The notes: generated by a model not told the origin, from the letters alone. A stretch of 64,000 nt of DNA from Streptomyces cellulosae (GCF_000721105.1 NZ_JOEV01000005.1:124001-188000), one strand, 5' to 3'; numbered from the stretch's first letter, positions 42,000 through 50,924 are shown. Numbers and translations: made by a program.

Positions 42000-43988
42000 T
42001 CACAGCAAGCTGGTGGTGCGTGTGGTCAAGGCCTCGGCTGCCGCGCGTCCCTCCGCGACGGCGTGTGCGACGCGGCGCGGCACGACGCAGTCGCCGATCG
42101 CGTGGACCGTCTGGTGGGCGGCCGGGGTGAAGTCGGGGCGGTGGGGGCGGCGTTCGCCGACGGTGACCAGGACGTCGGCGGCGAGGCGGGACTCCTGGCC
42201 GTCCAGGACACGGCGCAGGCGCACGCCGTCGGCGGTCGTCGAGGTCACGGTGCTCATCGCGACGACGCGCAGCGGCGCGCCGGTGAGCCGGTTCAGCAGC
42301 TGGGTGCGGTTCTCCGGTGACAGGCCGGTGGCGAAACCGGTGCCGGGGGTGATGAGGGTGACCTCCCTGGCGCCGGCCGCCAGCGCGCTCTCCACGGCAC
42401 TGATGCCCTGCCACCAGCCGAAGCCGTCGTCGAGGACGGCGACGACGGGCGCGTCCGGTACGACGTCCGCGTACCGGCGCAGGAATGCGGAACTCGTGAG
42501 GCTCCGAAGCTCGCCGGGCACGGAGACCGGCTCTTCCCTCGCGCCGGTGGCGAGCACGATGTGGGCGTACGCCGCCAGGTCGTCCGGCCCCGGCGAGGTG
42601 CCCAGCAGCACGCGCACGCCGAAGTCGGAGAGTTGCTCGCGCTGGTAGTCGACGAACTTCTGCCAACCGGGACGGTGCGGGGCGAGGGATGCCAGGCACG
42701 CCTGACCGCCGGCCTGCCGAGCCGTGTCGAACACGGTCACCTCGGCGCCGGAGCGGGCAAGCGCCAGCGCGCACTCCATGCCGGCGGGGCCCGCTCCCAG
42801 GACGGCGACAGCGCCGCTGTGCCCGCCCGTCCTGGTGAGCGGCAGCGCGGCGGCCGGGCGGGTGAGCTGCAGCGCGGCGGCCGGGCGGGCGGCGGCTCCC
42901 GGTGGGCCCAGCTCCGGGTTCACCGAGCACGACCCGGTGGGCTCGAAGGTCCGACAGCCCTCATTGCAGCCCGTGCACGGTCGTACGGCTCGCTCGTCGC
43001 CCGCGATCACCTTACGGGCGAAGTCGGGGTCGGCCATGAACGGCCGGGCCATCCCGACCAGATCCGCCCCCGAGCCCAGCGCCCGTTCGATCTCGGTCAC
43101 CGACCGGAAGCCCTGACTGACCAGGAGCGGCAGTGCGACTGCCGAGCGCAGCCGGGCCACGGACGCCAGCAGCGGCGGGTGAGTGGTGGCCATGCCCGGG
43201 ACGTAGGTGTTGCGGACGCCGGTGGTGACGTTGAGGTAGGCGAAGGGCGAGGCGGCGTACAGCCGCGGCAGCAGCTCGGTCAGGTCCTCCAGGCCGAGTC
43301 CGGAGTGCTCTCCGGGCTCCACCGACACGCGTACGCCGATGGGGAGTTCCCCGATCTCGGCGCGGATGGCCTCGATCACCTGGGTGAGCAGGGCGATGCG
43401 GTCGCCGTACTCGTCGTCGCGGGTGTTGTTGGCCCGGGAGAGGAACTGGGCGAGCAGATAGCCGTGCCCGGCGTGCAGTTCCACACCGTGAAATCCGGCC
43501 TCCACGCTGTTCGCCGCGGAGACACGGAACGCCTCGACGACACGGCGTACTTGTTCGGCGCTCAGCGGATGGGGCGCGGTCGCCTCACGGGGCGAGCAGA
43601 CGGCCGCGGCGGAGACCGGCGCGTAGTAGGTGCCGGCGCCCAGGGTCTCCCGGCCGAGATGGACGAGCTGTGCGACGGCCACGGCGCCCTCGTCCGTGAT
43701 GGCCTCGGCGCGGCGGCGCACCGCGTCCTTGATCTCGGGGCGCCACGCTTCGGTCAGGTAGCGCTGTGGCAGCGTCGACTCGGGGGCCACCGCGGTGCCT
43801 CCGGTGATCACCATGCCGGCGCCGCCCTGGGCCAGCCGTCGCCAGTAGGCCGCGTCGGCCTCGGTGGGGGCGCCGTCGCTGACGGCGGCGGTGGCGTGGG
43901 CGGTCGCGACGAGGCGGTTGCGGAGGGTGAGACCGCCGAGGGTGAACGGTGCGGCGAGAGCGAGTGGTGGGCGTGGCGTCGGCGTCAT
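42000..43988 (-). CDS. Old-yellow-enzyme/2,4-dienoyl-CoA reductase-like flavoprotein
   Basis: A 662-aa NADH:flavin oxidoreductase with two parts. Residues 1-370 are the FMN barrel with the active-site segment HAGHGYLLAQFLSRANNTRDDEYGDR. The 4Fe-4S cysteines follow in PCTGCNEGCRTFEPTGSC. The C-terminal half is a FAD/NADH-binding domain (VLGAGPAGMECALALARSG). This is the layout of bacterial 2,4-dienoyl-CoA reductase and of BaiCD/BaiH-type enzymes that reduce conjugated double bonds. A 27-bp duplication lies in the linker (RPAAAL repeated). AAGGAGAG precedes the start. It is the second gene after the dehydrogenase at 45272. Confidence 0.85.
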   Translation of the reverse strand: MTPTPRPPLALAAPFTLGGLTLRNRLVATAHATAAVSDGAPTEADAAYWRRLAQGGAGMVITGGTAVAPESTLPQRYLTEAWRPEIKDAVRRRAEAITDEGAVAVAQLVHLGRETLGAGTYYAPVSAAAVCSPREATAPHPLSAEQVRRVVEAFRVSAANSVEAGFHGVELHAGHGYLLAQFLSRANNTRDDEYGDRIALLTQVIEAIRAEIGELPIGVRVSVEPGEHSGLGLEDLTELLPRLYAASPFAYLNVTTGVRNTYVPGMATTHPPLLASVARLRSAVALPLLVSQGFRSVTEIERALGSGADLVGMARPFMADPDFARKVIAGDERAVRPCTGCNEGCRTFEPTGSCSVNPELGPPGAAARPAAALQLTRPAAALPLTRTGGHSGAVAVLGAGPAGMECALALARSGAEVTVFDTARQAGGQACLASLAPHRPGWQKFVDYQREQLSDFGVRVLLGTSPGPDDLAAYAHIVLATGAREEPVSVPGELRSLTSSAFLRRYADVVPDAPVVAVLDDGFGWWQGISAVESALAAGAREVTLITPGTGFATGLSPENRTQLLNRLTGAPLRVVAMSTVTSTTADGVRLRRVLDGQESRLAADVLVTVGERRPHRPDFTPAAHQTVHAIGDCVVPRRVAHAVAEGRAAAEALTTRTTSLL
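42835..42888 (-). repeat. 27-bp tandem duplication in the reductase linker
   Basis: Two 27-bp units starting GTGAGC (42835-42861 and 42862-42888) are nearly identical and in frame. They lengthen the Ala/Pro-rich linker between the Fe-S part and the FAD domain by nine residues. Confidence 0.8.
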
Positions 43989-44010
43989 GCGTCTGCGGCT
44001 CTCCTTGTAC

Positions 44011-44106
44011 GTCCTCTTGTCGGTCCGCTTGTCGGTCCTCTTGTCGGTCCTCCTGACGGTCCTCCTGTCGGTCCTCCTGACGGTCCTCTTGTCCGTCCTC
44101 CTGCCT
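44011..44106 (-). repeat. 12-bp tandem repeat, eight copies, between two genes
   Basis: Eight exact-period 12-bp units starting GTCCTC (44011, 44023, 44035, 44047, 44059, 44071, 44083, 44095) fill almost all of the gap between the dehydrogenase stop (44109) and the reductase start (43988). Alternating TTGTCG, CTGACG and CTGTCG second halves show that the array grew by duplication of larger blocks. Confidence 0.9.
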
Positions 44107-44108
44107 GG

Positions 44109-45272
44109 TCAGGCGGCGGAGCCGGTGGTGAGGCCGATGAGTTCTGCGAGTCGGGTGCGGTGCCGGTCCGTCGTGCCGAAGAGGGCTTCGCCGCCGCGTG
44201 CGCGGCGCACGTACAGGTGGGCCGGATGTTCCCAGGTGAAGCCGATGCCGCCGTGCAGCTGGACGTACTCGGCCGTCGCCAGCCGGAAGGTCTCCGAGCA
44301 GACCGCGGCGGCGGCACAGGCGGCCACCGGCAGGTGCGGCGAGGCGACGGCGACACAGGCGGTCGCGTACGCGGACGCGGAACGTGCCGCCTCCAGAGTG
44401 ACCAGGACGTCGGCCAGCCGGTGCTTGACGGCCTGGAAGGAACCGACGGGCCGCCCGAACTGGTGGCGCTGTGCGACGAACTCGACCGTGGCGTCCAGGG
44501 CGTGTCCGCTGCCGCCGACCTGTTCGGCCGCCAGCGCGGCCCGCCCGGTGTCCAGCGTCGCCGCGACGGTCTCCTCGGTACGCTCCGCCGTGCCCACCGT
44601 GATGGCCGGCGATCCGCGGAACTCCACCAACGCCTGGCGCCGCGTCTCGTCCAGTACCCGGCGCGGAGTCCGCCGGCTGGTGTCCGGCTTGGGCTCACAG
44701 GCGAACAGCCTCGGTCCGGCGGGGGTTTGGGCCCGTACGAGGATCAGATCCGCGCCGGATCCGTCGAGTACGAAGTCCGCCTGACCGCGCAGCACCCAGC
44801 CCGAACCACCCTGCTCAGCCGTGACGCCGGGCTCGTCCGACTCGTCAGGGCCCTCCGCGTGGAATCCGGCGACGGTCGCGGTGAGTGTGCCGTCGGCGAT
44901 CCGCGGCAGATACCGCTCGCTTGCCGTACGGTCGCCGCTGTACAGCAGGGCGTGAGCCGCGAGGGCCACCGTGGGCAGCAGCGGTGCGCAGGACAGGGCA
45001 CGCCCCGATTCCTCCAGGGCAACGGCCAGTTCGGCGAAAGTGAATCCCGACCCGCCGTACTCCTCGGGAACGGCCAGTGCGTGGACCCCGATCTCGCCCG
45101 CGAGCCGCGCCCAGAGGGGTTCGTCGTGACCACGTGGGGTGGCCAGATGCTTGCGGACCTCCTCGGGACCACTGGTCTCGGTGTAGAAATCCCGCAGGAC
45201 AGCGCGCAGCTGCCGTTGTTCGTCCGTTTCGGACAGCAGGTGGGGATCGATCTCGGGGTGACGAGGGGGCAT
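44109..45272 (-). CDS. Acyl-CoA dehydrogenase (FadE-like, small-subunit type)
   Basis: A 387-aa dehydrogenase-family protein: VPEEYGGSGFTFAELAVALEESGR, QFGRPVGSFQAVKHRLADVLV and LHGGIGFTWEHPAHLYVRRA, typical of actinobacterial FadE proteins in steroid and ring-acid gene sets. The central region is Ala-rich and less conserved, as in subunits that need a partner dehydrogenase. It starts at 45272 behind AAGGAG with the operator 45292-45304 just upstream, and is followed, after the 12-bp repeat array, by the flavin reductase. Confidence 0.83.
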   Translation of the reverse strand: MPPRHPEIDPHLLSETDEQRQLRAVLRDFYTETSGPEEVRKHLATPRGHDEPLWARLAGEIGVHALAVPEEYGGSGFTFAELAVALEESGRALSCAPLLPTVALAAHALLYSGDRTASERYLPRIADGTLTATVAGFHAEGPDESDEPGVTAEQGGSGWVLRGQADFVLDGSGADLILVRAQTPAGPRLFACEPKPDTSRRTPRRVLDETRRQALVEFRGSPAITVGTAERTEETVAATLDTGRAALAAEQVGGSGHALDATVEFVAQRHQFGRPVGSFQAVKHRLADVLVTLEAARSASAYATACVAVASPHLPVAACAAAAVCSETFRLATAEYVQLHGGIGFTWEHPAHLYVRRARGGEALFGTTDRHRTRLAELIGLTTGSAA

Positions 45273-45291
45273 GGGAAACTCCTTACAAAAC

Positions 45292-45304
45292 TGAACTCAA
45301 TTCA
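45292..45304 (-). promoter_or_regulatory. TGAACT-type operator, site d
   Basis: TGAACTCAATTCA (wider: CAAAACTGAACTCAATTCAT) lies 20-32 bases before the dehydrogenase start and after the stop of the SDR gene upstream. Confidence 0.75.
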
Positions 45305-45360
45305 TCGACCGTAAGCACAGGACTCCGGCCGGGCAAGACCTGCGCGCCGGTTGATGTCGC

Positions 45361-46230
45361 TCAGGTGGTGAACCGGCCGCCATTGGCGAGCAGCACCGCG
45401 CCGACCAGGTTCGCCGCGGCATCGCTCGCCAGGAAGAGCGCGATGTCGGCGATCTCCTCGGGTGTCGCGTACGGGCGCACCCGCGGGTCGGCGAAACCCG
45501 TACGCAGTGCCTGGGGCGTGCGCGCCGCCATTCCCGTCTCCGTCGGCCCCGGAGCCACCACGTTCACGCGGATCCCGGACGCGACGACCTCCTTGGCCAC
45601 GGCCTGACTCAGTGCGTGCACACCGGCTTTCGACGCGGCGTAGTGGGGATAGCCGACGGGGGTGTCGAACGCCGACGACGAGCCGATCACCACGATCGAC
45701 CCGGCCCCGAAGGGGAGCATGGCCCGCACCGCGGCGCGCAGCACATGGAACGTACCGTCCAGGTTGACCCGCATGACGCGCCGCCAGGCGACGTCGCCGA
45801 GGGAACCGGTCATCTCGACAAGTCGCCCCTCGACCAGCGCGTCCGCGATGCGCGCCTTGGCCTCGGGATCGTCGACCCCGGCCGCGTGCACCAGGACGTC
45901 GAGCCGCCCATGCTGGTGCAGTACGTCCTGGACGGTGGTGTCGACCGCCGCCGCGTCCGCCACGTCGAGTGCGACGGCTCCAGCGGCGGGCAGTTCCTTC
46001 GCCACGGCCTCGGCACTGTCCCGGTTCACATCCGCCAGGACGACGACCCGCGCCCCTTCCGCCGCGAGCTTCCGGGCGATCGCCGCACCGATGCCGGATC
46101 CGGCGCCCGTCACCATCGCCACCTTGCCCGCGAACCTGCCCGTCGGCGCGCTTGCGCCGGGGTCCAGGTCCGCGTCTACGTCTTCCCCTGTGCCTGCGCC
46201 TGAGCCTGTGCCTGTGCCTGTGCCTGTCAA
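45361..46230 (-). CDS. SDR-family oxidoreductase with repeat-coded N-terminus
   Basis: A 289-aa short-chain dehydrogenase: TGAGSGIGAAIARKLAAEGA, Ser in IVVIGSSSAF and Tyr/Lys in HYAASKAGVHAL. Where most SDRs have NNAG this one reads VHAAGVDD. No ATG or GTG lies before the fold in this frame. The best start is TTG at 46230, six bases after GGGGAG. It gives an N-terminal Gly/Thr leader coded by a 6-bp microsatellite. It faces away from the alcohol dehydrogenase gene and shares its operator (46264-46276). Confidence 0.78.
   Translation of the reverse strand: MTGTGTGTGSGAGTGEDVDADLDPGASAPTGRFAGKVAMVTGAGSGIGAAIARKLAAEGARVVVLADVNRDSAEAVAKELPAAGAVALDVADAAAVDTTVQDVLHQHGRLDVLVHAAGVDDPEAKARIADALVEGRLVEMTGSLGDVAWRRVMRVNLDGTFHVLRAAVRAMLPFGAGSIVVIGSSSAFDTPVGYPHYAASKAGVHALSQAVAKEVVASGIRVNVVAPGPTETGMAARTPQALRTGFADPRVRPYATPEEIADIALFLASDAAANLVGAVLLANGGRFTT
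46187..46228 (-). repeat. 6-bp microsatellite, seven copies
   Basis: Seven hexamers of the type CCTGTG (46187-46228) code for alternating Gly and Thr/Ser/Ala at the start of the SDR. The array directly follows the proposed TTG start, so copy number changes would lengthen the leader without a frameshift. Confidence 0.85.
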
Positions 46231-46263
46231 AGCAATCTCCCCTTCACCGCTTCCCGGTTGTAT

Positions 46264-46276
46264 TGAACTGACTTCA
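46264..46276. promoter_or_regulatory. TGAACT-type operator, site e
   Basis: TGAACTGACTTCA lies in the 96-base gap between the divergent SDR and alcohol dehydrogenase starts and could control both. Confidence 0.72.
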
Positions 46277-46326
46277 TCTCTGTTACCGTGGCGATCGCGG
46301 GGCTGACAAGACCTGGGACGGTGAAG

Positions 46327-47367
46327 ATGAGGGCACTGCGACTGGCGGCGTGGGGCGAAACCCCGACACTGGCCGAGGTCGAGCGGCCGGTCCCCCACGG
46401 CGCCGAAGTACTGGTGCGGGTCGAAGCCACCGGGCTGTGCCATTCCGACCTGCACGTCATCGGAGCCGCTCCGGGGAATCTCCCCTACCGGCTCCCCTTC
46501 ACCCTCGGCCACGAGGTCGCCGGGCGGATCGAGACCCTGGGGCCCGACACCGACGGAATGCGGGTCGGTGACCGCGTGGTGCTCTACGGACCTTGGGGCT
46601 GCGGCGCCTGCGAACGGTGCGCCACGGGCCGCGACAACTACTGCGACCGGCGGGACACCCTCGCCTGGCACGGGGCGGGGCTGGGCCGGGACGGCGGAAT
46701 GGCCGAGTACGTACTCGTCCCGTCCGCCCGCCACCTGGTGCCGATCGGTGGCCTGCCCACCGATCAGGCGGCTCCGCTCTCGGACGCGGGCCTCACCTCT
46801 TACCACGCTGTGGCCGGGCTCCGGCACGCACTCGCGGAGGGTGCCACCACCGTCGTCATCGGCGTCGGCGGGCTCGGCCACCTGGCCGTGCAGATCCTCC
46901 GCGCAACCACGGCCGGCCGCGTGCTGGCGGTCGATGTGCGGGAGGATGCCCTGGCCCTCGCCGACCGCTCCGGCGCGGAGTTCGGCACCCTGGTGCGGAC
47001 GGACACCGCCCATGTGTTGAGGGAGCGGAGCGGTGGCGCGGGAGTGGACGCCGTGCTCGACTTCGTCGGCACCACGCAGACGCTGGAACTCGCGGCCGGT
47101 GTCCTGCGGCCGGGTGGTGAACTCGCCGTCGTCGGCAGCGGAGGCGGCCATCTGACCGTCTCCAAGCCGGGTGTGCTCCCGCCGGGCTTCAGGCTTTCCG
47201 TGCCCTTCTGGGGAACGCGCCCCGAACTCGCCGAGGTCGTCGCGCTGGCACGCTCCGGGGCGATCCACGTGGAGACGGAGCGGTTTCCGCTGTCCGCCGC
47301 AACCGAGGCGATCGACCGGCTTCGCGGGGGCCGGGTGCGTGGGCGGGCCGTACTCGTCCCCGACTGA
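46327..47367 (+). CDS. Zinc-dependent alcohol dehydrogenase
   Basis: A 346-aa medium-chain dehydrogenase. Catalytic zinc ligands are in ATGLCHSDLHV and LGHEVAG, the structural zinc motif is CGACERCATGRDNYC and the NAD loop is IGVGGLGHLAVQ. It should oxidise a primary or secondary alcohol of the pathway to the aldehyde or ketone; the aldehyde dehydrogenase that would have followed exists here only as a remnant at 41.6-41.9 kb. The start at 46327 is the family start; GTG 46321 is possible. The operator 46264-46276 is 50-62 bases upstream. Confidence 0.85.
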   Translation: MRALRLAAWGETPTLAEVERPVPHGAEVLVRVEATGLCHSDLHVIGAAPGNLPYRLPFTLGHEVAGRIETLGPDTDGMRVGDRVVLYGPWGCGACERCATGRDNYCDRRDTLAWHGAGLGRDGGMAEYVLVPSARHLVPIGGLPTDQAAPLSDAGLTSYHAVAGLRHALAEGATTVVIGVGGLGHLAVQILRATTAGRVLAVDVREDALALADRSGAEFGTLVRTDTAHVLRERSGGAGVDAVLDFVGTTQTLELAAGVLRPGGELAVVGSGGGHLTVSKPGVLPPGFRLSVPFWGTRPELAEVVALARSGAIHVETERFPLSAATEAIDRLRGGRVRGRAVLVPD

Positions 47368-47409
47368 CCAGGTTCAGACGTACACGCCTCTACGGAAGGG
47401 AACTCCAGG

Positions 47410-48162
47410 ATGCGCTTCGACAGAAAAGTCGCGCTTGTCACCGGTGGAGCTCGTGGCATGGGCGCCTCACATGTACGCGGGTTGGCCGCGGAAGGCGCCC
47501 GTATCGCCGTCTGTGACGTGCTCGACGAGGAGGGCAAGGCTTTGGCCGAGGGCCTCCCCGGCGCGCAGTACCACCATCTCGACGTCACCGACGAAGAAGC
47601 GTGGCAGTCCGTGGTCCGCACCGTCGAGGACACCTTCGGCTCCGTGGACGTCCTGGTCAACAACGCGGGGATCGTTCACTTCGGCGGCGTGGAAGAGCAG
47701 TCGCCCGAGCACTTCCGCCGGATCCTCGACGTCAACGTGGTGGGCACCTTCCTCGGCATGCACACCGTCCTCCCCGGCATGCGCCGGCGCGGCCACGGGT
47801 CGGTCGTCAACATCTCCTCGGCCGCCGGCCTCATGGGCTTCTCCGAGGGCATCGGCTATGTGACGAGCAAGTGGGGCATTCGGGGAATGACCAAGGCGGC
47901 CGCGCTGGACATGGCCGGCTCCGGGGTGCGCGTCAACTCCGTCCACCCGGGCGTCATCCGCACGCCCATGGGTGAGAGCGCCGCACCCGGGCTCTTCGCC
48001 GATCAGCCCGTACCGCGCATCGGGGAACCCGAGGAGGTCACGCGCATGGTGCTCTTCCTCGCCTGCGACGACGCCTCGTACACGACGGGCGGTGAGTTCC
48101 TCGTCGACGGCGGCCAGACCATCGGCCACGTCGGCCAGGCCCACGCGACAGCGGGCCGGTAG
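47410..48162 (+). CDS. SDR resembling 3alpha/20beta-hydroxysteroid dehydrogenase
   Basis: A 250-aa short-chain dehydrogenase: TGGARGMGASHVRGLAAEGA, DVLDEEGKALAEGLPGAQYH, NNAG, Ser in VVNISSAAGLMG and Tyr/Lys in GYVTSKWGIRG, with SVHPGVIRTPMGES. It agrees well with what I remember of the Streptomyces 3alpha(20beta)-hydroxysteroid dehydrogenase, including DVLDEEG and the SSAAGLMG segment. A cyclic ketone or alcohol substrate is plausible; a steroid itself is not proven. It is 42 bases behind the alcohol dehydrogenase, probably in one operon. Confidence 0.83.
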   Translation: MRFDRKVALVTGGARGMGASHVRGLAAEGARIAVCDVLDEEGKALAEGLPGAQYHHLDVTDEEAWQSVVRTVEDTFGSVDVLVNNAGIVHFGGVEEQSPEHFRRILDVNVVGTFLGMHTVLPGMRRRGHGSVVNISSAAGLMGFSEGIGYVTSKWGIRGMTKAAALDMAGSGVRVNSVHPGVIRTPMGESAAPGLFADQPVPRIGEPEEVTRMVLFLACDDASYTTGGEFLVDGGQTIGHVGQAHATAGR

Positions 48163-48307
48163 CGCTTCGGTGGCCGGTGCCGGCCCCCACCCGCCGCGCC
48201 GGCCCGTCGTCCGCTGCCGGGGCGCGTGGGCCGAGCCGGTCTGCGCCGCGGCGGACCACGAAGGCAGTGCGGAGTACCTGACATCAAGAAGGCCAGGAAA
48301 GGGCTGA

Positions 48308-49675
48308 GTGCGCATGCCGGACCACCAAACGGTCGACCTGCTCGTCATCGGGGCGGGAATGGCCGGGCTCACCGCGGCGGCGAGAGCCGTGCGCGCCGGA
48401 TTGTCCGTCGTGGTCGTCGAGATCGGCGGTGACGTCGGGGGTTCCGCGCGGTACGCGGGTTACGCCTGGACCGCCCCGAGCCACGAGGCGATGGACCGGC
48501 ACAACCCGGGTGGGGACGCCTCACTCAAGCGTGCCCTCGTGGACCGCTTCGAGGACGGCATCGCCTGGATCCGGAGCACCGGGGTCGAGGCCAAGGACGC
48601 TCAGCCCATCCTCAGCTTCGGCCGGGGGCACCAGTTCGACACCAACCACTACGTCGACACCTGCCGCCGCATCATCGTGGAGGCGGGTGGCGAACTGCTG
48701 CTGACCACCGATACCGAGCAACTCCTCCTGGAGGACGGGGCCGTGACCGGAGCGGAACTCGTCACGGGCGACGGCACGCGACGACAGGTGCGCGCCACCT
48801 CGACGCTCCTGGCCACCGGGGGGTTCCAGGGGGACGTGGACCTCCGCAAAGAGCTGGTCCACCCGCACGCCGACGTCCTGGAACTGCGCTCCAACCCCCG
48901 CAGCCGCGGGGCCGGCTATCGCCTGGCGACCGCCGCCGGAGCGTCGACCGGCCTGCCCGGGGCCGGCTTCTACGGGCATCTGATCCCGAGCGGCGTCCCG
49001 TTCGCCGACCCGGCGGACTTCGTCGACCTGTCGCTCTACTACAGCGAGCACGCCCTGCTGTTCAACCTGCTGGGCGAGCGGTTCACCGACGAGACACTGG
49101 GTGATCACCTGACGACGATGGCGCTGATGGAACAGCCCGAGAACCGCGGCCTCCTCATCGCCGACGCGCGCGTCTTTCGCGACTGGGTGGTGGGCTCGTA
49201 CGTGGAAGGGGCGGTCGCCGTCGACAAGTTCGCGCTGGCCGGCAAACGGGGTGGCCGGGTCGGGTTCGCCGAGGACCTCGACGAACTCGGCTACCTGCCC
49301 GAGGAGTGGGGGTACGACGGGCCCACCGTCCGCGCGGCCGTCGAGCGGTTCAACGCCCGGACGGCGGCGGGGCAGGACCCGGTGCCGGGCCGCCGGCTGG
49401 ACCGCCTGCCGCTCGACGAACCGCCCTACTACGTCATCGAGACGGTGCCGGCGATCACCTTCCCGTTCCACGGGATCCGTATCGACGACCGGGCACGGGT
49501 TCTGGGAGAGGACGGCAGGTGTGTGGAAGGGCTCCTCGCGGCCGGCTCGGACACCGGAGGCCTGTGGTACCGGGCCTACGCCGGCGGCATCGCTTCGGCC
49601 CTGGTGTTCGGGCTCACCGCGGCCGACACCGCGACCGTCCGCTGCGCGTCCCACGGGCGCAGGGGCCGCGGCTGA
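48308..49675 (+). CDS. FAD-dependent oxidoreductase (KstD/fumarate-reductase type)
   Basis: A 455-aa flavoprotein with the FAD loop LLVIGAGMAGLTAAARA at the N-terminus, GGDVGGSARYAGYAW shortly after, and a C-terminal LLAAGSDTGGLWYRAYAGGIASALVFG motif. This is the layout of 3-ketosteroid 1-dehydrogenase and fumarate-reductase flavoproteins, which insert or remove a double bond next to a carbonyl. The start is uncertain: GTG 48308 and ATG 48314 share one GGAAAGGG. It follows the SDR by 145 bases and probably belongs to the operon under site e. Confidence 0.8.
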   Translation: MRMPDHQTVDLLVIGAGMAGLTAAARAVRAGLSVVVVEIGGDVGGSARYAGYAWTAPSHEAMDRHNPGGDASLKRALVDRFEDGIAWIRSTGVEAKDAQPILSFGRGHQFDTNHYVDTCRRIIVEAGGELLLTTDTEQLLLEDGAVTGAELVTGDGTRRQVRATSTLLATGGFQGDVDLRKELVHPHADVLELRSNPRSRGAGYRLATAAGASTGLPGAGFYGHLIPSGVPFADPADFVDLSLYYSEHALLFNLLGERFTDETLGDHLTTMALMEQPENRGLLIADARVFRDWVVGSYVEGAVAVDKFALAGKRGGRVGFAEDLDELGYLPEEWGYDGPTVRAAVERFNARTAAGQDPVPGRRLDRLPLDEPPYYVIETVPAITFPFHGIRIDDRARVLGEDGRCVEGLLAAGSDTGGLWYRAYAGGIASALVFGLTAADTATVRCASHGRRGRG

Positions 49676-49833
49676 CAGAGCGTCCGCGACCAGGTGCTGG
49701 GCGGCGTCACGACGGCTGCGGTCGGGCTGCGGGCGGCGCTCGCCTCATCGACGCGTGCGAGGGCTACAAGGTCCGTTCATGAATCGGATGCGCACCCGGG
49801 CCGGGCGGGGTCACGCATCCGGGAGGAGCGGCG

Positions 49834-50895
49834 ATGATGGGCCGTGAAATCTGGCCGACCGCATACCCGAAGGGCGAGGTCCGCGCGTCGGACTTCCGCC
49901 TCGTCGAAGTCCAGGTACGGCAACCTCGCCCGGGCGAGGTACTGGTCCGGAACACGTGGACATCCGTCGACGCCGCTCTCCGGCTGCGGCTCAGGGAAAC
50001 GGCGCCCCAGGGGTACTTTCCGGCTTTTCCTCTCGAAGAGCCCATGGACGGCATCATGACCGTCGGGGAGATCGTCGAGTCCCGCGCCGACGGGTTCGCC
50101 CCCGGCGACACGGTGTGGCATGCCTCCGGCTGGCGCGACTACGCGGTCGTCGAGGCGGACGCGCAGGCGCTCGGCGGCGTCGGCACGCTCACGAAGCTCG
50201 ACGTGGGCCTCGCACCTCCGCAGGCCTACCTCGGCGTGCTCGGCGGCACCGGGCTCACCGCCTACGCCGGCCTCTTCCATGTCGCGGGCCTGCGCGACGG
50301 CGACGTCGTATGGGTCTCCGCCGCGGCCGGTGCCGTCGGCAGCCTCGCCGCACAGATGGCGAAGATCCGCGGGCATCGCGTCATCGGCAGCGCCGGATCC
50401 GACGAGAAGGTGCGCCACCTCGTGGAGGAGCTCGGCCTGGACGCCGCCTTCAACTACAGGCGCGGCGCCCTCCCCGACCTCCTGCGGGAGGCCGCTCCGG
50501 ACGGCATGGACGTGTACTTCGACAACGTCGGCGGCGACCATCTCGAGGCCGCTCTGGGAGCACTGCGTACGTCGGGCCGCGTCGCGATCTGCGGCATGAT
50601 CTCGCAGTACGCGGCTCAGGAGTCGCCGCGTGGCCCTGGAAACCTCATGTTGGCGGTGACGAAGGGCCTGACGATTCGCGGCTTCCGAGGCAGCGGCCAC
50701 CTCCACTTGCTGCCCGAGATGAGCCGGCAGGTGGGCGCATGGGTCCGCGAAGGCCGTCTCCGTTGCCGCGAAACGGTCGTCGACGGGCTGGCTCAGGCGC
50801 CGGTGGCACTGGCGGGACTGCTGCGGGGTGACAACACGGGCAAGACGCTTGTGCGGATCGACGGCGTCCCGGATGGTGAGAACACCATCGGCTGA
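49834..50895 (+). CDS. NADP-dependent MDR oxidoreductase (CurA/PTGR-like)
   Basis: A 353-aa zinc-free medium-chain reductase: AAAGAVGSLAAQMAKIRGHRVIG is the NADPH loop, and VYFDNVGGDHLEAALG and a typical GLTIRGFRGSGH follow. Such enzymes reduce alpha,beta-unsaturated ketones or aldehydes. The start at 49834 lies five bases after GGGAGGAG. It may be the last gene of the 46-51 kb run or independent; the 158-base gap before it has no clear promoter. Confidence 0.83.
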   Translation: MMGREIWPTAYPKGEVRASDFRLVEVQVRQPRPGEVLVRNTWTSVDAALRLRLRETAPQGYFPAFPLEEPMDGIMTVGEIVESRADGFAPGDTVWHASGWRDYAVVEADAQALGGVGTLTKLDVGLAPPQAYLGVLGGTGLTAYAGLFHVAGLRDGDVVWVSAAAGAVGSLAAQMAKIRGHRVIGSAGSDEKVRHLVEELGLDAAFNYRRGALPDLLREAAPDGMDVYFDNVGGDHLEAALGALRTSGRVAICGMISQYAAQESPRGPGNLMLAVTKGLTIRGFRGSGHLHLLPEMSRQVGAWVREGRLRCRETVVDGLAQAPVALAGLLRGDNTGKTLVRIDGVPDGENTIG

Positions 50896-50924
50896 GGCGG
50901 GCCGAGCGGAACGCCCAGCGGTAC

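Noticed and set aside
44011..44106. Possible CRISPR array
   Set aside because: Units are 12 bp, directly adjacent and without unique spacers, so this is a minisatellite. No cas genes are nearby.
43864..44784. A plus-strand protein with a hydrophobic LSVLLTVLL repeat, looking like a membrane segment
   Set aside because: The repeat peptide is a by-product of the 12-bp DNA array, and the remainder is a shadow of the dehydrogenase gene on the other strand.
46801..46803. TTA codons in other genes, such as the alcohol dehydrogenase
   Set aside because: In each case checked by eye the TTA letters span two codons (for example TCT TAC), so they are not leucine codons.
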